Shown: positions 22,324 to 30,450 of the stretch, one piece after another
Layout of the letters: every line of letters starts with the position of its first letter
How positions within the stretch are numbered: the first letter of the stretch is position 1
From: CAYRJD01 sp965212125
Lineage (GTDB): Bacteria; Actinomycetota; Acidimicrobiia; Acidimicrobiales; Poriferisodalaceae
Assembly: GCA_965212125.1 (NCBI GenBank)
Contig: OZ243045.1
Span: forward strand, 1,054,001 to 1,118,000
DNA length: 64,000 nt
Direction of reading: 5' to 3'
Translations under genes and position numbers: made by a program
Notes under the pieces: generated by a model
Database searches by the model: none
Told to the model about the DNA's origin: nothing
The model's input: the letters and a program-made list of their open reading frames with translations, nothing else

Positions 22324-23279
22324 CTGGTGCGCTCTTTCACTAGCGCAAGCTCTATCGCTCGCACCCGCTTTAGCGTTCGCTCCCCCACCACCCGGTTAGA
22401 GCGCAGCAAATCCGCCAGCACTCCCAACATAAACAACTGCATGGCCACCAGCAATGCCACGGCTCCAACCACCAGCGACTGAATGTGGCCGTCACTGCTG
22501 GCGGTGATCGCATACCAGCCGAAGCGAACGAACAGCACCACCCCCACCAAAGCGAACAGCGCCGCTGGCACGGAGAAGACCTTCAGCGGTTCGTGCATGA
22601 CGTACACCCGTGCGATCGTTCCGGCGGAGCGGGTGACGTACTGCCGCTTTGAGCGAAACAGCCGGGACGGGCGGGTTGATGGGTTTACGCCCACGCTCAC
22701 ATCGGTTACGGCCAGGTCGGTTTTGCCAGCCTGGATCACGGTTTCCAAGGTGTAGGTAAAGCTGGACACGACGTTGGCGGTGAGGGCGGCTTCGCGGCTG
22801 TATGCCCGAAACCCTGATGCCACATCGGCGACCGCAGTGCCGGAGGCTTGACGTACCACCCAAGAGCCAAGATGCTGCAGGCGCTTTTTCAGCCACGAAA
22901 ACTCAGCGTGGTTGTCTATGTCGCGCGACCCCACAACCAGGTCGGCCTTGCCAGCCAGGATCGGTTCAACCAGGCGACCTATGTGGCCCGCCTGATATTG
23001 ATTGTCCGCGTCGGTGTTGACTATTACGTCCGCCCCAAGTCTCAGCGCCGCGTCTAGCCCGGCTGCGAACGCCACGGCTAGCCCCTTGTTGTTGGTCAAC
23101 CGCACAACGTGATCAACGCCGTTGGCGCGCGCCACCTTGGCCGTTTCGTCGCTGGAGCCGTCGTCGATTACCAGCCACAGCACGTCGTCAAATCCCGGCA
23201 GCGTGCGTGGCAGATCCGCCAAGGTGTCGGGCAGCGTGTCTTCTTCGTTGAAGCAAGGGATCTGAATCACCAACCGCAT
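22308..23279 (-). CDS. Family 2 glycosyltransferase (DPM1/DPMS-like)
   Basis: A 323-residue protein with an N-terminal GT-A domain (IPCFNEEDTLPDTL near residue 7, the nucleotide/metal motif DADNQY near 90) and two C-terminal membrane helices at about 230-280. This is the layout of polyprenyl-phosphate sugar transferases such as dolichyl- or undecaprenyl-phosphate mannose/glucose synthases. It probably charges a lipid carrier with a sugar at the inner face of the membrane. The sugar cannot be told from sequence. It is divergent from the enoyl-CoA hydratase gene with 38 nt between starts. Confidence 0.87.
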   Translation of the reverse strand: MRLVIQIPCFNEEDTLPDTLADLPRTLPGFDDVLWLVIDDGSSDETAKVARANGVDHVVRLTNNKGLAVAFAAGLDAALRLGADVIVNTDADNQYQAGHIGRLVEPILAGKADLVVGSRDIDNHAEFSWLKKRLQHLGSWVVRQASGTAVADVASGFRAYSREAALTANVVSSFTYTLETVIQAGKTDLAVTDVSVGVNPSTRPSRLFRSKRQYVTRSAGTIARVYVMHEPLKVFSVPAALFALVGVVLFVRFGWYAITASSDGHIQSLVVGAVALLVAMQLFMLGVLADLLRSNRVVGERTLKRVRAIELALVKERTSPPPG

Positions 23280-23317
23280 GGACGCATTCTGCCTGCGTGT
23301 AAGACTAGAACTGCACC

Positions 23318-24160
23318 ATGAGCGAAACCACCACCGAACCAGTGTCAGGCGAATCTGCCCCTGGCGAACCAGCGCTGACCGCTGACTCAGCCGCCACCTA
23401 CGAACTAGACGGGCACGTCGCCACGATTACCTACAACCGACCGCAGGCGCTCAACGCCATCGACTCCACGATGCGCCAGTGCCTGAACGCGGCGTGGGAA
23501 AAGTTTTACAACGACCCGGATGCGTGGGTGGCCATTCTGACCGGCGCCGGGCGTGCCTTTTGCGCCGGTGCCGACTTGCGTGATCGCACGGGCGGGTCGG
23601 CTGGCACCTGGCCGGGCACCTTCTTTGAGATTCCCACCATCAACAGCTTTGAAAGTGGGCTGGAGCTTTGGAAGCCCACGATCGCCGCGGTGAACGGAGC
23701 CTGCATCGGCTACGGGCTGACCGGCGCTTTGGCGACTGATTTTTTGATTGCGTCGGAGCGGGCCGTGTTTGGGATGCCTGAGGTGAGGATTGGCGTGCCG
23801 ACCATTGTCGGGGCGATTCGGATGCCGCCGAAGCTGGGCTGGTCGAACGCCATGGAGCTACTGCTGACGGGCGACAACATCACTGCCGAGCGTGCTAAGG
23901 AGATCGGGTTGGCGTGGAAGGTTGTGCCGCCCGAAGATCTGCTGGCTGAGGCGCGGCTGTTGGCCGATCGGCTCTGTCAGGGCGCGCCGTTGGCGGTGCG
24001 AGCGGTCAAGGAGATGGCTTCACGCAGCCCGCGCATGGGTTGGACCGAAGCCGTCCGGATGGGTGAAAGCATCCGCCGGTTAGTGGGGGCGAGCGAAGAT
24101 GCTGCCGAGGGTGGCAGAGCGTTCAAGGAAAAGCGCGAGCCGGACTGGCAAGGCAAGTAG
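23318..24160 (+). CDS. Enoyl-CoA hydratase/isomerase family protein
   Basis: A 280-residue crotonase-fold enzyme. It has the CoA/oxyanion segment AFCAGADLRDR near residue 85 and the NGACIGYG turn near 127, where the backbone stabilises the thioester enolate. Such proteins hydrate or isomerise enoyl-CoAs in fatty-acid or amino-acid breakdown; the exact substrate is not clear. The first 25 residues are a Glu/Ser/Pro-rich low-complexity tail. The ATG at 23318 has no clear Shine-Dalgarno. Confidence 0.9.
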   Translation: MSETTTEPVSGESAPGEPALTADSAATYELDGHVATITYNRPQALNAIDSTMRQCLNAAWEKFYNDPDAWVAILTGAGRAFCAGADLRDRTGGSAGTWPGTFFEIPTINSFESGLELWKPTIAAVNGACIGYGLTGALATDFLIASERAVFGMPEVRIGVPTIVGAIRMPPKLGWSNAMELLLTGDNITAERAKEIGLAWKVVPPEDLLAEARLLADRLCQGAPLAVRAVKEMASRSPRMGWTEAVRMGESIRRLVGASEDAAEGGRAFKEKREPDWQGK

Positions 24161-24194
24161 GCGGCGCAGCAAGCCCGGTTAGCGGCGAGCCTGG

Positions 24195-25010
24195 CTAGGC
24201 GGCGAGCACCAGGCGCGCCACCAGGTCGGTGCCAAACCCGCTGAGGATGGCTAGGTAAAGCAGTCCGGTAGCCGCCATCACCGCCGCGTACTGCGGTTCG
24301 GCTAGGGCGCGCACCGCAACCTGCGCCAGCACGATCGTGGTAGCCGCGCAGGCGATCCAAAACCAGCCCAACAGGCCGCCGTAGCCGTCATCAATCGCCC
24401 CGCTAAACACCGACACCATGCCCGTCGGCACCAGCAATATCGCTACCTCTAAGGGCCAGAGGCGTCGCAGCCAGGCGATCAGTTGCAGCAGCGGTTCTCG
24501 CCGCAACCCCGGCTGCACTAGATACCAGTGCCCCAGCAACATCGCATCTGACACTGCTCCCAAAAATGCCGTGCCGATTAACAGCCGTGCCGTGTGCAGT
24601 GTGGTCGGTCCGACCCCGGCTTCGTCGGCTACGCCCTGCAGGATCGCCAACACCAGCAATCCGACTAGCCCGACTAGCGGCGCGATGGCGTCGTTTACTT
24701 GGTGGGCGCGGTCGCTGCCGCGATGGATCACCGAGCCGATCAGCGCCCAGATAGCCGCAGCCGCTACCAGCGCAGCCGTTATTGCTGCGGCGGTTGAGGC
24801 TGCATAGCTGATGGTGTCGCCAGCCCGATAGGGCCAGCGCAGAGCGGCCAGTCCGGCGGCGATAGCAATGACGGCAAAGCTGGAGCGCAGCAGCCAACCG
24901 TAACCCAGCCCTACTTCCTTGCGCCGTGCCGTTACCCACAAAAACGCCAGGCCGCCAGCGGCCCATTGCAACAAAACGGTCGCAGCGTCAAACGCGACGC
25001 CGCTACTCAC
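24195..25010 (-). CDS. Polytopic membrane protein of unknown function coupled to lipBA
   Basis: A 271-residue protein with about seven or eight hydrophobic segments covering most of its length. A conserved-looking motif GHWYLVQPGLRREPL sits in the middle between membrane segments. I do not recognise the family. The GTG start overlaps the stop of the LipB-LipA fusion gene (GTGA), so translation is coupled. This suggests a shared role, or at least co-regulation, with lipoate synthesis, but no function should be assigned from this alone. Confidence 0.8.
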   Translation of the reverse strand: MSSGVAFDAATVLLQWAAGGLAFLWVTARRKEVGLGYGWLLRSSFAVIAIAAGLAALRWPYRAGDTISYAASTAAAITAALVAAAAIWALIGSVIHRGSDRAHQVNDAIAPLVGLVGLLVLAILQGVADEAGVGPTTLHTARLLIGTAFLGAVSDAMLLGHWYLVQPGLRREPLLQLIAWLRRLWPLEVAILLVPTGMVSVFSGAIDDGYGGLLGWFWIACAATTIVLAQVAVRALAEPQYAAVMAATGLLYLAILSGFGTDLVARLVLAA

Positions 25011-26788
25011 TTAGAGCTACCAACCGATACCAAAGCGTCTTGAGGTGCGGGCGTGGCGGCGGTGCTTGCTTGGTAGCTAGAGCCGGCGTGATAGCTAGAT
25101 CGGGTCAGCGGGCTGGCTTGCACGTGATCAATGCCTAGCTGCTCCCCCGAGATGCGCCAGCGGTCAAATGTCGCTGGCTCAACCCACCGTGCGACGGGGA
25201 TATGGCGGTTGGTCGGGCGTAGGTACTGCCCGATGGTCACTATTTTTGTGCCGACCGCTGCTAGGTCTGCCAGGGTGGCGTCGACTTCGTCGTCGGTTTC
25301 GCCCATTCCCACGATGAGACCCGACTTTGTGACCAGCCCGGCGGCGGCTAGCCGAGTTAGCACCGCCAGGCTGCGCGCGTAGCCAGCCGACGGCCGCACC
25401 GCTCGCTGCAAGCGTGGGACGGTTTCGATGTTGTGGTTAGCCACATCTGGGGCGGCGTCGATCACCGTTTGCAGGGCGGCCGCGCTGCCACCAAAATCGG
25501 GGATCAGCACTTCCACTGTGGTCGGCGCTGTGGCAGGCACTGTGGTTGATTCGGCGGGCGGCTGCCACACCTCACGAATCGCACCGATGGTTGCGGCAAA
25601 AGCGGCTGCCCCACCGTCGGGCAGATCGTCACGCGCCACGGCAGTCACCACAACGTGCGCTAGCCCCATCTCGCTCACCGCGTTTGCCACACGGGCGGGC
25701 TCGGCTGCGTCTAAGGGCTGCGGCTTGGCGGTGCCTACCAAACAAAATCCGCAGGCGCGGGTGCAGTCGGCTCCGTTGATCATGAAAGTGGCGGTGCCCG
25801 CCCCCCAGCATTCGTAGATGTTCGGGCAGCCGGCTTCCTCGCAAACCGTCACCAAATCGTTGCGGCGCATTACCGAGCTGAGTCGCTTGTAGCCAGCGTT
25901 TGTATCCACCCGGGCTTTTAGCCAACTGGGCTTTCGCTGGGTTATCTCTAAGCCGTCGGCGACTCCGGCACTGGCAAGCCGGGTGTGGCTGCGCGGCGGC
26001 TTGACGCTCAGCGAGATCGGTTGGCTGGTGCCGCTAAGCCCCTGCAGCAGTGCTTCAGCGCCTAGCTGATCCGCTCGTGTTTTGTCGGCGACATCCATGC
26101 GCTCGAAGTGCGGCTTGCCGTCGGACTCATGCTCGCCGGGCTCCTGCTCCGCGGGCCTGCCGAAGGCCTGCGCCGCACGATCAACAACCGCATCAACCAC
26201 GTCTTTCATGCTTGCGCCCACACCCTGATCGGCTAGCGAGGTCACCCCAAACTCGGTGATGCCGCACGGCACTATGTGGTCGTACCAGCCCAGGTCGGTG
26301 CTCACGTTGAGAGCGAACCCGTGCAGCGTGCGACCTCTTCGCAGCCGCACACCGATCGCCGCAATCTTGTGCGGGTTGTCGCTGGTCGGGTCAACCCACA
26401 CTCCCGGGTAGCGGTCAATGCGACCGCAGCCGGACAGACCAACATCGGCCAGCACGTCGATTAGCAGTTGCTCCAACTGCCGAACGTACGCAGCGGTTTC
26501 GGCCAGCCCGCCGCCGCGCCGCCCGGGCAGCGTCAGGATCGGGTAGCCGGTTAGCTGCCCCGGACCGTGGTAGGTGAAGTCGCCGCCGCGCTCTATGCGA
26601 TGAAAATCTGCGCCAGCCTGCGCCGGATCTACCAGCAGATTTGCCAGGTCGGCGTTGGGTCCGGCCGTGTAAACGTCGTTGTGCTCTAGCAGCAGCAGGT
26701 AGTCGTCTTTGGCTGCCTCGCACAACCGACGCTGCAGATCAAGCGCCTCGTCATAACGAACTCGACCCAGCCAGCGAACTCGCAGCAC
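25007..26788 (-). CDS. Fused octanoyltransferase-lipoyl synthase (LipB-LipA)
   Basis: A 593-residue fusion of the two enzymes of de novo lipoyl synthesis. Residues about 1-210 are LipB, which moves octanoyl from ACP to the lipoyl domain: RGGDFTYHGPGQL at 67-79, and the catalytic pair Lys141 and Cys175. Residues about 285-590 are LipA, a radical-SAM enzyme that inserts two sulfurs. Its auxiliary-cluster cysteines are 316, 321 and 327, the radical-SAM triad is 342, 346 and 349, and the terminal RSSY motif is present. A hydrophilic linker of about 75 residues joins them. All key residues are intact in both halves, so it should be bifunctional. The E2 substrate gene lies 12 nt upstream. Confidence 0.93.
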   Translation of the reverse strand: MLRVRWLGRVRYDEALDLQRRLCEAAKDDYLLLLEHNDVYTAGPNADLANLLVDPAQAGADFHRIERGGDFTYHGPGQLTGYPILTLPGRRGGGLAETAAYVRQLEQLLIDVLADVGLSGCGRIDRYPGVWVDPTSDNPHKIAAIGVRLRRGRTLHGFALNVSTDLGWYDHIVPCGITEFGVTSLADQGVGASMKDVVDAVVDRAAQAFGRPAEQEPGEHESDGKPHFERMDVADKTRADQLGAEALLQGLSGTSQPISLSVKPPRSHTRLASAGVADGLEITQRKPSWLKARVDTNAGYKRLSSVMRRNDLVTVCEEAGCPNIYECWGAGTATFMINGADCTRACGFCLVGTAKPQPLDAAEPARVANAVSEMGLAHVVVTAVARDDLPDGGAAAFAATIGAIREVWQPPAESTTVPATAPTTVEVLIPDFGGSAAALQTVIDAAPDVANHNIETVPRLQRAVRPSAGYARSLAVLTRLAAAGLVTKSGLIVGMGETDDEVDATLADLAAVGTKIVTIGQYLRPTNRHIPVARWVEPATFDRWRISGEQLGIDHVQASPLTRSSYHAGSSYQASTAATPAPQDALVSVGSSK

Positions 26789-26800
26789 CTAGAACAGCAC

Positions 26801-28159
26801 CTAGAACTCTGCCGACCAGTCGTGCGTCTCAAGTAGCTGCTTGACGCGCCCTAGGAACCCGGCGGCATAACCGCCATCAAAGGCTCGGTGATCCCAGCCC
26901 AGCGCCAGATGCCCAACCGAATGGATGCCGATGCTCTCAATGCCGAACTCATCGGTGGTTACTACCGGCCGGCGGGCGACCCCATCGGTGGACAGCACCG
27001 CCACCTGTGGCGTGTTGATGATCGCCGCGGTGGTGTAGGTGCCGAAGGAGCCGTTGTTTGAAATGGTGAAGGTGCCGCCGGTGATGTCGTCGGGGCGCAG
27101 CTTGCGGTTGCGGGCGCGCTGTGCCAGATCGTTCATTGCGCGCGCCGCGCCGCGCAGGTTCAAGGTGTCGGCTTGGCGCAGCACCGGAACGACCAGCCCG
27201 GCGTGATCTAGGTCAACGGCCACGCCGATGTTTAGCTTGCGGTGGATTTGCAGGCCGGGCTCGGAGTCTTGCTCAACTACCGACGCGTTCATGTTCGGCC
27301 ATTCAGATAGAGCGTCCGCCACGGCGAGCACGATGAACGGCAGGTACGTGAGGCTGAAACCCTCGTCTTCACGCCATTTCGTGCGACGCTTGCGCCGCTC
27401 CTGGTCAACGTTTTCGTAGTCGACCTCCATCACCGTCACCACGTAGGCGACGATGTTTGATGATTCGATCATGCGCTTGCCGGTGAGCTTGCGGATTTTG
27501 GTGAACGGCTCAAAGCGGGACTCGCCGTTTTCCCAAGCGGCGGATTGGTTTGCCGTTTCGTCGCTGGGTCGCATCACTTCGGCGGCCTGGACCACCGCTT
27601 GTTGATCGGGTGCTGGCGGCTTGGCGTTGCCGCGGCGCAGCTCGTCTATGGCGTTCAGCACGTCGTCGCGACTTATGCGTCCGCCCACGCCGGTGCCGAC
27701 TAGTTGGTCAACGCTCAGGCCGTTCTCACGGATTAGGCGGCGAACTAGCGGCGACAAAAGATGGCCATCTGACACGGGGCTGGCTGGGGGTGTGCTGGCG
27801 GCGGGCTGACCGGCGGGTTGGGCAGCGGGCGCGGTTGCCGGCGCGGCGGCGGCAGGTGCTGGATCGGCTGCGGCAGGAGCAGCAGGCGCGGGTGCAGCTG
27901 CGGCGGGAGCGGCGTCGGCGCTCACTTCAACCAACGCAAGCACCGTGCCGACATCAACAGTCTCGCCTTCGGGCACCTTTATCTCGGTTATGACGCCGGC
28001 AAGCGAAGACGGAACCTCGCTGTCCACCTTTTCGGTCGACACTTCATAGACGGCCTCCTCTAGCTCAATGCGGTCGCCCGGGCCTTTGAACCATTTTGTG
28101 ATCGTGCCTTCGGTGATGTTTTCGCCAAGCTGCGGGAGGATTAGTTCGGTCGTTGCCAT
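26801..28159 (-). CDS. Dihydrolipoamide acyltransferase (E2 of a 2-oxoacid dehydrogenase complex)
   Basis: A 452-residue E2 core enzyme. The single N-terminal lipoyl domain carries the lipoyl lysine at residue 44 (STEKVDSE). A long Ala/Pro linker, a peripheral-subunit-binding domain (about 130-170) and the acyltransferase domain with HRAFDGG (His424, Asp428) follow. Whether it serves pyruvate, 2-oxoglutarate or branched-chain oxoacids cannot be decided, and no E1 gene is in the window. AGGA lies seven bases before the ATG. It sits 37 nt after lpdA and 12 nt before lipBA in the same run. Confidence 0.94.
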   Translation of the reverse strand: MATTELILPQLGENITEGTITKWFKGPGDRIELEEAVYEVSTEKVDSEVPSSLAGVITEIKVPEGETVDVGTVLALVEVSADAAPAAAAPAPAAPAAADPAPAAAAPATAPAAQPAGQPAASTPPASPVSDGHLLSPLVRRLIRENGLSVDQLVGTGVGGRISRDDVLNAIDELRRGNAKPPAPDQQAVVQAAEVMRPSDETANQSAAWENGESRFEPFTKIRKLTGKRMIESSNIVAYVVTVMEVDYENVDQERRKRRTKWREDEGFSLTYLPFIVLAVADALSEWPNMNASVVEQDSEPGLQIHRKLNIGVAVDLDHAGLVVPVLRQADTLNLRGAARAMNDLAQRARNRKLRPDDITGGTFTISNNGSFGTYTTAAIINTPQVAVLSTDGVARRPVVTTDEFGIESIGIHSVGHLALGWDHRAFDGGYAAGFLGRVKQLLETHDWSAEF

Positions 28160-28196
28160 TAGAGCGTCCTGCTTTCGGTCTTCATCGCTTGGCGCC

Positions 28197-29717
28197 TCAG
28201 CCGTGTAGCGCTCGGCCGGTCAGGTCCAGCATCGCTTCGCCGAATAACTCAGACAATGTTGGATGCGGAGTGATGAACGCCGCCACCTCTTCCGCCGTCG
28301 CCTCCCAGTTGACGGCCAGATAGCCCTGACCAAGCTGCTCGGTAACCCACGGCCCCATCATGTGCACGCCCAGTATTCGTCCCGCTTTGCCGCTGTCGGG
28401 CAGGCGCTGCGCCACGATCTTCACCATGCCTTCGGTGGAATTGACGATCATTGCGCGGGAGTTGCCGGAAAAGCGATGCTTCGTGGTTACCACTTCGTAG
28501 CCGGCCGCCTTGCCGGCTTCGGTTGCGGCTTGTTCTGTCATGCCGGCAAACGCCACCTCTGGGTGGCAGTAAATCGTCCAGGGCACATTGACGTAATCCA
28601 GCGGCGGCGGATTTTCTCCCAGGATGTCTCGCACCACCATGATCGCCTCGGCGAAACCGACATGGGCTAGCTGCGGTGTGTCTATTAAGTCGCCCAACGC
28701 ATAAACGCCCTCCGCACTTGTGCGACACATCTCGTCGACTTTGACGAAGCCTCGCTCGTCCATCGCAATCTCGGATCCGCCGCTGTCGGCAAGCAGACCT
28801 GCTAGGTCGGCGAAAGGTCGCCGTCCGACACACACCACGATCAGATCAACCTCTAGGTCTTGCGTGTCGGCGGCGCTGGCGGTGTCGGCGGGACTGGCGG
28901 CGCCAGCTGTGCTGCCATCGGCTGCAACGCCTTGGTAATGCACGGTTGTGCTAGCGCCACCTTTGGCGGGCGTGTGTCCGGTAACGGAGTGTTTGGTAAG
29001 CACTTTGATGCCGCGCTTTTTGAACGCTCTTTCCAAGGCCTTGGCGATATCTGCATCAACGCCGGGGATTAGCTGCTGGGCGTACTCCAACACGGTTACT
29101 TCGGAGCCGAAATCGGCCAGCATTGATGCGAACTCACAGCCGATCGCTCCGCCGCCGACGACCGCCACACGCGGCGGCACCTGCGCTATCTCCAATACCT
29201 CGTCTGAGGTGACTACCAGCTTGCCGTCAACGTCTAGCCCGGGCAGGGTGCGCGGCACGGAACCTGTCGCCAGCAGCACGTGCTCGGCGGTCAGGGTGGT
29301 GTCGGCCGCAGCGGTGTCGGCCGCGGCTTCGGCACCGCCTGTTACCTGGACGGTCCGATCGGCGGCCAACTGGCCAGTTCCTTGGATTACTTCCACGCCG
29401 CGCGCTTTCAGCATCGCACTCAAGCCTTTGTGCAGCTGATCAACGATGCGCTGTTTGCGTTCTTGAGAGATGCCCAAGTCAAAGCCGGTTTCGCTTACCT
29501 GCACTCCGAACTGCTCAGCCTCCGCCACCGCCCGGCGCACCGCGGCGGTCTCCAACAGTTCTTTGGCGGGAATGCACCCCCGGTGTAGGCAGGTGCCGCC
29601 CACCTTGTCGCGCTCAACCAGCGCTACCGAAAGACCGGCACCACCAGCTTGCAGACAAGCCGCATAGCCGGCAGGTCCTCCGCCAATCACTACCAGGTCG
29701 TAGTGGTTGTCTTGCAT
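28197..29717 (-). CDS. lpdA: Dihydrolipoamide dehydrogenase (E3)
   Basis: About 506 residues. The flavoenzyme reoxidises dihydrolipoyl groups on E2 using NAD+. It has the FAD motif GGGPAGYA, redox cysteines CLHRGC at residues 43 and 48, a second Rossmann motif (VVGGGAIGCEF) and the C-terminal catalytic His in HPTLSE. Two Ala/Thr/Asp-rich insertions of low complexity (around 145-155 and 270-290) make it about 35 residues longer than usual. The ATG at 29717 is preferred over the GTG at 29720 because TACCCT ends eight bases before it. Confidence 0.95.
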   Translation of the reverse strand: MQDNHYDLVVIGGGPAGYAACLQAGGAGLSVALVERDKVGGTCLHRGCIPAKELLETAAVRRAVAEAEQFGVQVSETGFDLGISQERKQRIVDQLHKGLSAMLKARGVEVIQGTGQLAADRTVQVTGGAEAAADTAAADTTLTAEHVLLATGSVPRTLPGLDVDGKLVVTSDEVLEIAQVPPRVAVVGGGAIGCEFASMLADFGSEVTVLEYAQQLIPGVDADIAKALERAFKKRGIKVLTKHSVTGHTPAKGGASTTVHYQGVAADGSTAGAASPADTASAADTQDLEVDLIVVCVGRRPFADLAGLLADSGGSEIAMDERGFVKVDEMCRTSAEGVYALGDLIDTPQLAHVGFAEAIMVVRDILGENPPPLDYVNVPWTIYCHPEVAFAGMTEQAATEAGKAAGYEVVTTKHRFSGNSRAMIVNSTEGMVKIVAQRLPDSGKAGRILGVHMMGPWVTEQLGQGYLAVNWEATAEEVAAFITPHPTLSELFGEAMLDLTGRALHG

Positions 29718-29725
29718 CACAGGTC

Positions 29726-29731
29726 AGGGTA
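29726..29731 (-). promoter_or_regulatory. -10 hexamer TACCCT for lpdA
   Basis: Minus-strand TACCCT is followed by 8 nt and then the lpdA ATG; no Shine-Dalgarno intervenes. This is consistent with a leaderless lpdA-E2-lipBA transcript. Confidence 0.5.
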
Positions 29732-29751
29732 CGGGCTAGATCACAACTCAA

Positions 29752-29841
29752 CTAGAGCGCAATCACTACCTGGAGCGCAAACGCCGCAAGAATCAGCAAA
29801 CCCATAATGAAGGCAAGCACGATGAGTAATCGGGTGCTCAC
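29752..29841 (-). CDS. 29-residue single-helix membrane microprotein
   Basis: A short frame beginning with GTG at 29841 and ending with TAG at 29754-29752. It encodes MSTRLLIVLAF, then a hydrophobic stretch to a C-terminal VVIAL. One basic residue near the N-terminus followed by about 24 hydrophobic residues makes one membrane helix. TACATT, a good -10, ends seven bases before the GTG, with the same geometry as the neighbouring leaderless genes. That is the main reason to believe it is expressed. It lies 35 nt before lpdA on the same strand. Function unknown; chance occurrence of such a short frame remains possible. Confidence 0.5.
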   Translation of the reverse strand: MSTRLLIVLAFIMGLLILAAFALQVVIAL

Positions 29842-29848
29842 GCGCGCA

Positions 29849-29854
29849 AATGTA
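29849..29854 (-). promoter_or_regulatory. -10 hexamer TACATT for the 29-residue microprotein
   Basis: Minus-strand TACATT lies 7 nt before the GTG at 29841. It is back to back with the plus-strand -10 at 29894-29899 of the thioredoxin-like gene, making a compact divergent promoter region. Confidence 0.45.
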
Positions 29855-29893
29855 CCGCCACCGCACTGACCGCAACCAGCGACTGGCTACCTC

Positions 29894-29899
29894 TATGCT
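29894..29899 (+). promoter_or_regulatory. -10 hexamer TATGCT for the thioredoxin-like gene
   Basis: TATGCT is followed by 8 nt and the ATG at 29908. The spacing is identical to argC, lpdA and the ROK gene. It selects 29908 over the TTG at 29899, which overlaps the hexamer. Confidence 0.5.
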
Positions 29900-29907
29900 T
29901 GCTGGCG

Positions 29908-30450
29908 ATGAGCTTGCTGGGGATGCGAAACCGTCTGATCGGTGCTGTTGCCATCGCTATATCCGTGGCGCTGCTGGCCAGTTCGTGTGCTGCCACTAGC
30001 ACCAGCAGCGGCTCTAGCGAGTTAGTCAGTGCCGGCACGCAGGTGGAAAACCGATCCTTGATCTTGCAGTTGGAGCTTCCTCAGCTTGATGGCGCGGTAT
30101 TTGATCCAAACACCGTGGCAAACAAAGACGTGCTTCTCTGGTTTTGGGCGCCGTGGTGATCAGCTTGTAGGCGTGAAGCTGCTGCGGTCGCAGCACTCAA
30201 AAATGAACACGGCGACGATCTGGCGCTGATTGGCGTGCCCATTCAAGGCAGAGTTGGTGACTACCGGGGCTTTGTTGACAGGTACAGGGTTGGCTCGTTC
30301 CCGCAGATTCCCGACAACGACCTGAGCATTTGGCGTTCGGTTGAAGCGAGCTATCAGCCGTGGTGGGCGATCGTGCGCACCGACGGAACCTGGGAATCCA
30401 ACCGAGGCTTTTTCCCTAACAGCATTATTGACGAGGCGCTGGCTAGCTAG
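29908..30450 (+). CDS. Thioredoxin-like lipoprotein with in-frame UGA (candidate selenoprotein)
   Basis: A 180-residue product if UGA at 30157-30159 (codon 84) is read through. Residues 1-27 are a lipoprotein signal ending LLASSC (lipidated Cys27). Then comes a TlpA/DsbE/MPT53-like thioredoxin fold: WFWAPW, then UGA, then SAC (Cys87), so the active site reads UxxC instead of CxxC. The frame stays open for 97 more codons that keep family features (VAALKNEHGDDLALIGV, the cis-Pro segment YQPWWAIV, TDGTW). It would act outside the membrane as a thiol/selenol oxidoreductase. UGA is an ordinary stop elsewhere in this window. A downstream hairpin with a GGUC loop supports selenocysteine. The alternative is a pseudogene or allele with one nonsense change from TGC or TGT. 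Automatic annotation would split it in two or call it a pseudogene. Confidence 0.7.
30180..30195 (+). promoter_or_regulatory. SECIS-like hairpin downstream of the in-frame UGA
   Basis: TGCTGC (30180-30185), loop GGTC (30186-30189) and GCAGCA (30190-30195) form a perfect six-pair stem. The loop begins 26 nt after the UGA, within the range known for bacterial SECIS elements. The E. coli fdhF SECIS also presents GGUC in its apical loop to SelB. The bulged U of fdhF has no clear counterpart here. Function is inferred. Confidence 0.5.

Noticed and set aside
30157..30159. Global reassignment of UGA (Trp or Gly) as explanation of the interrupted frame
   Set aside because: UGA ends several intact genes in this window at the expected place, including the ATGA overlaps, so the code is standard.
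30161..30181. CAGCTT/AAGCTG hairpin immediately after the UGA as the SECIS element
   Set aside because: Its loop begins only 7 nt after the UGA, nearer than known bacterial SECIS loops; the GGUC hairpin at 30180-30195 fits better. The two overlap and are mutually exclusive.
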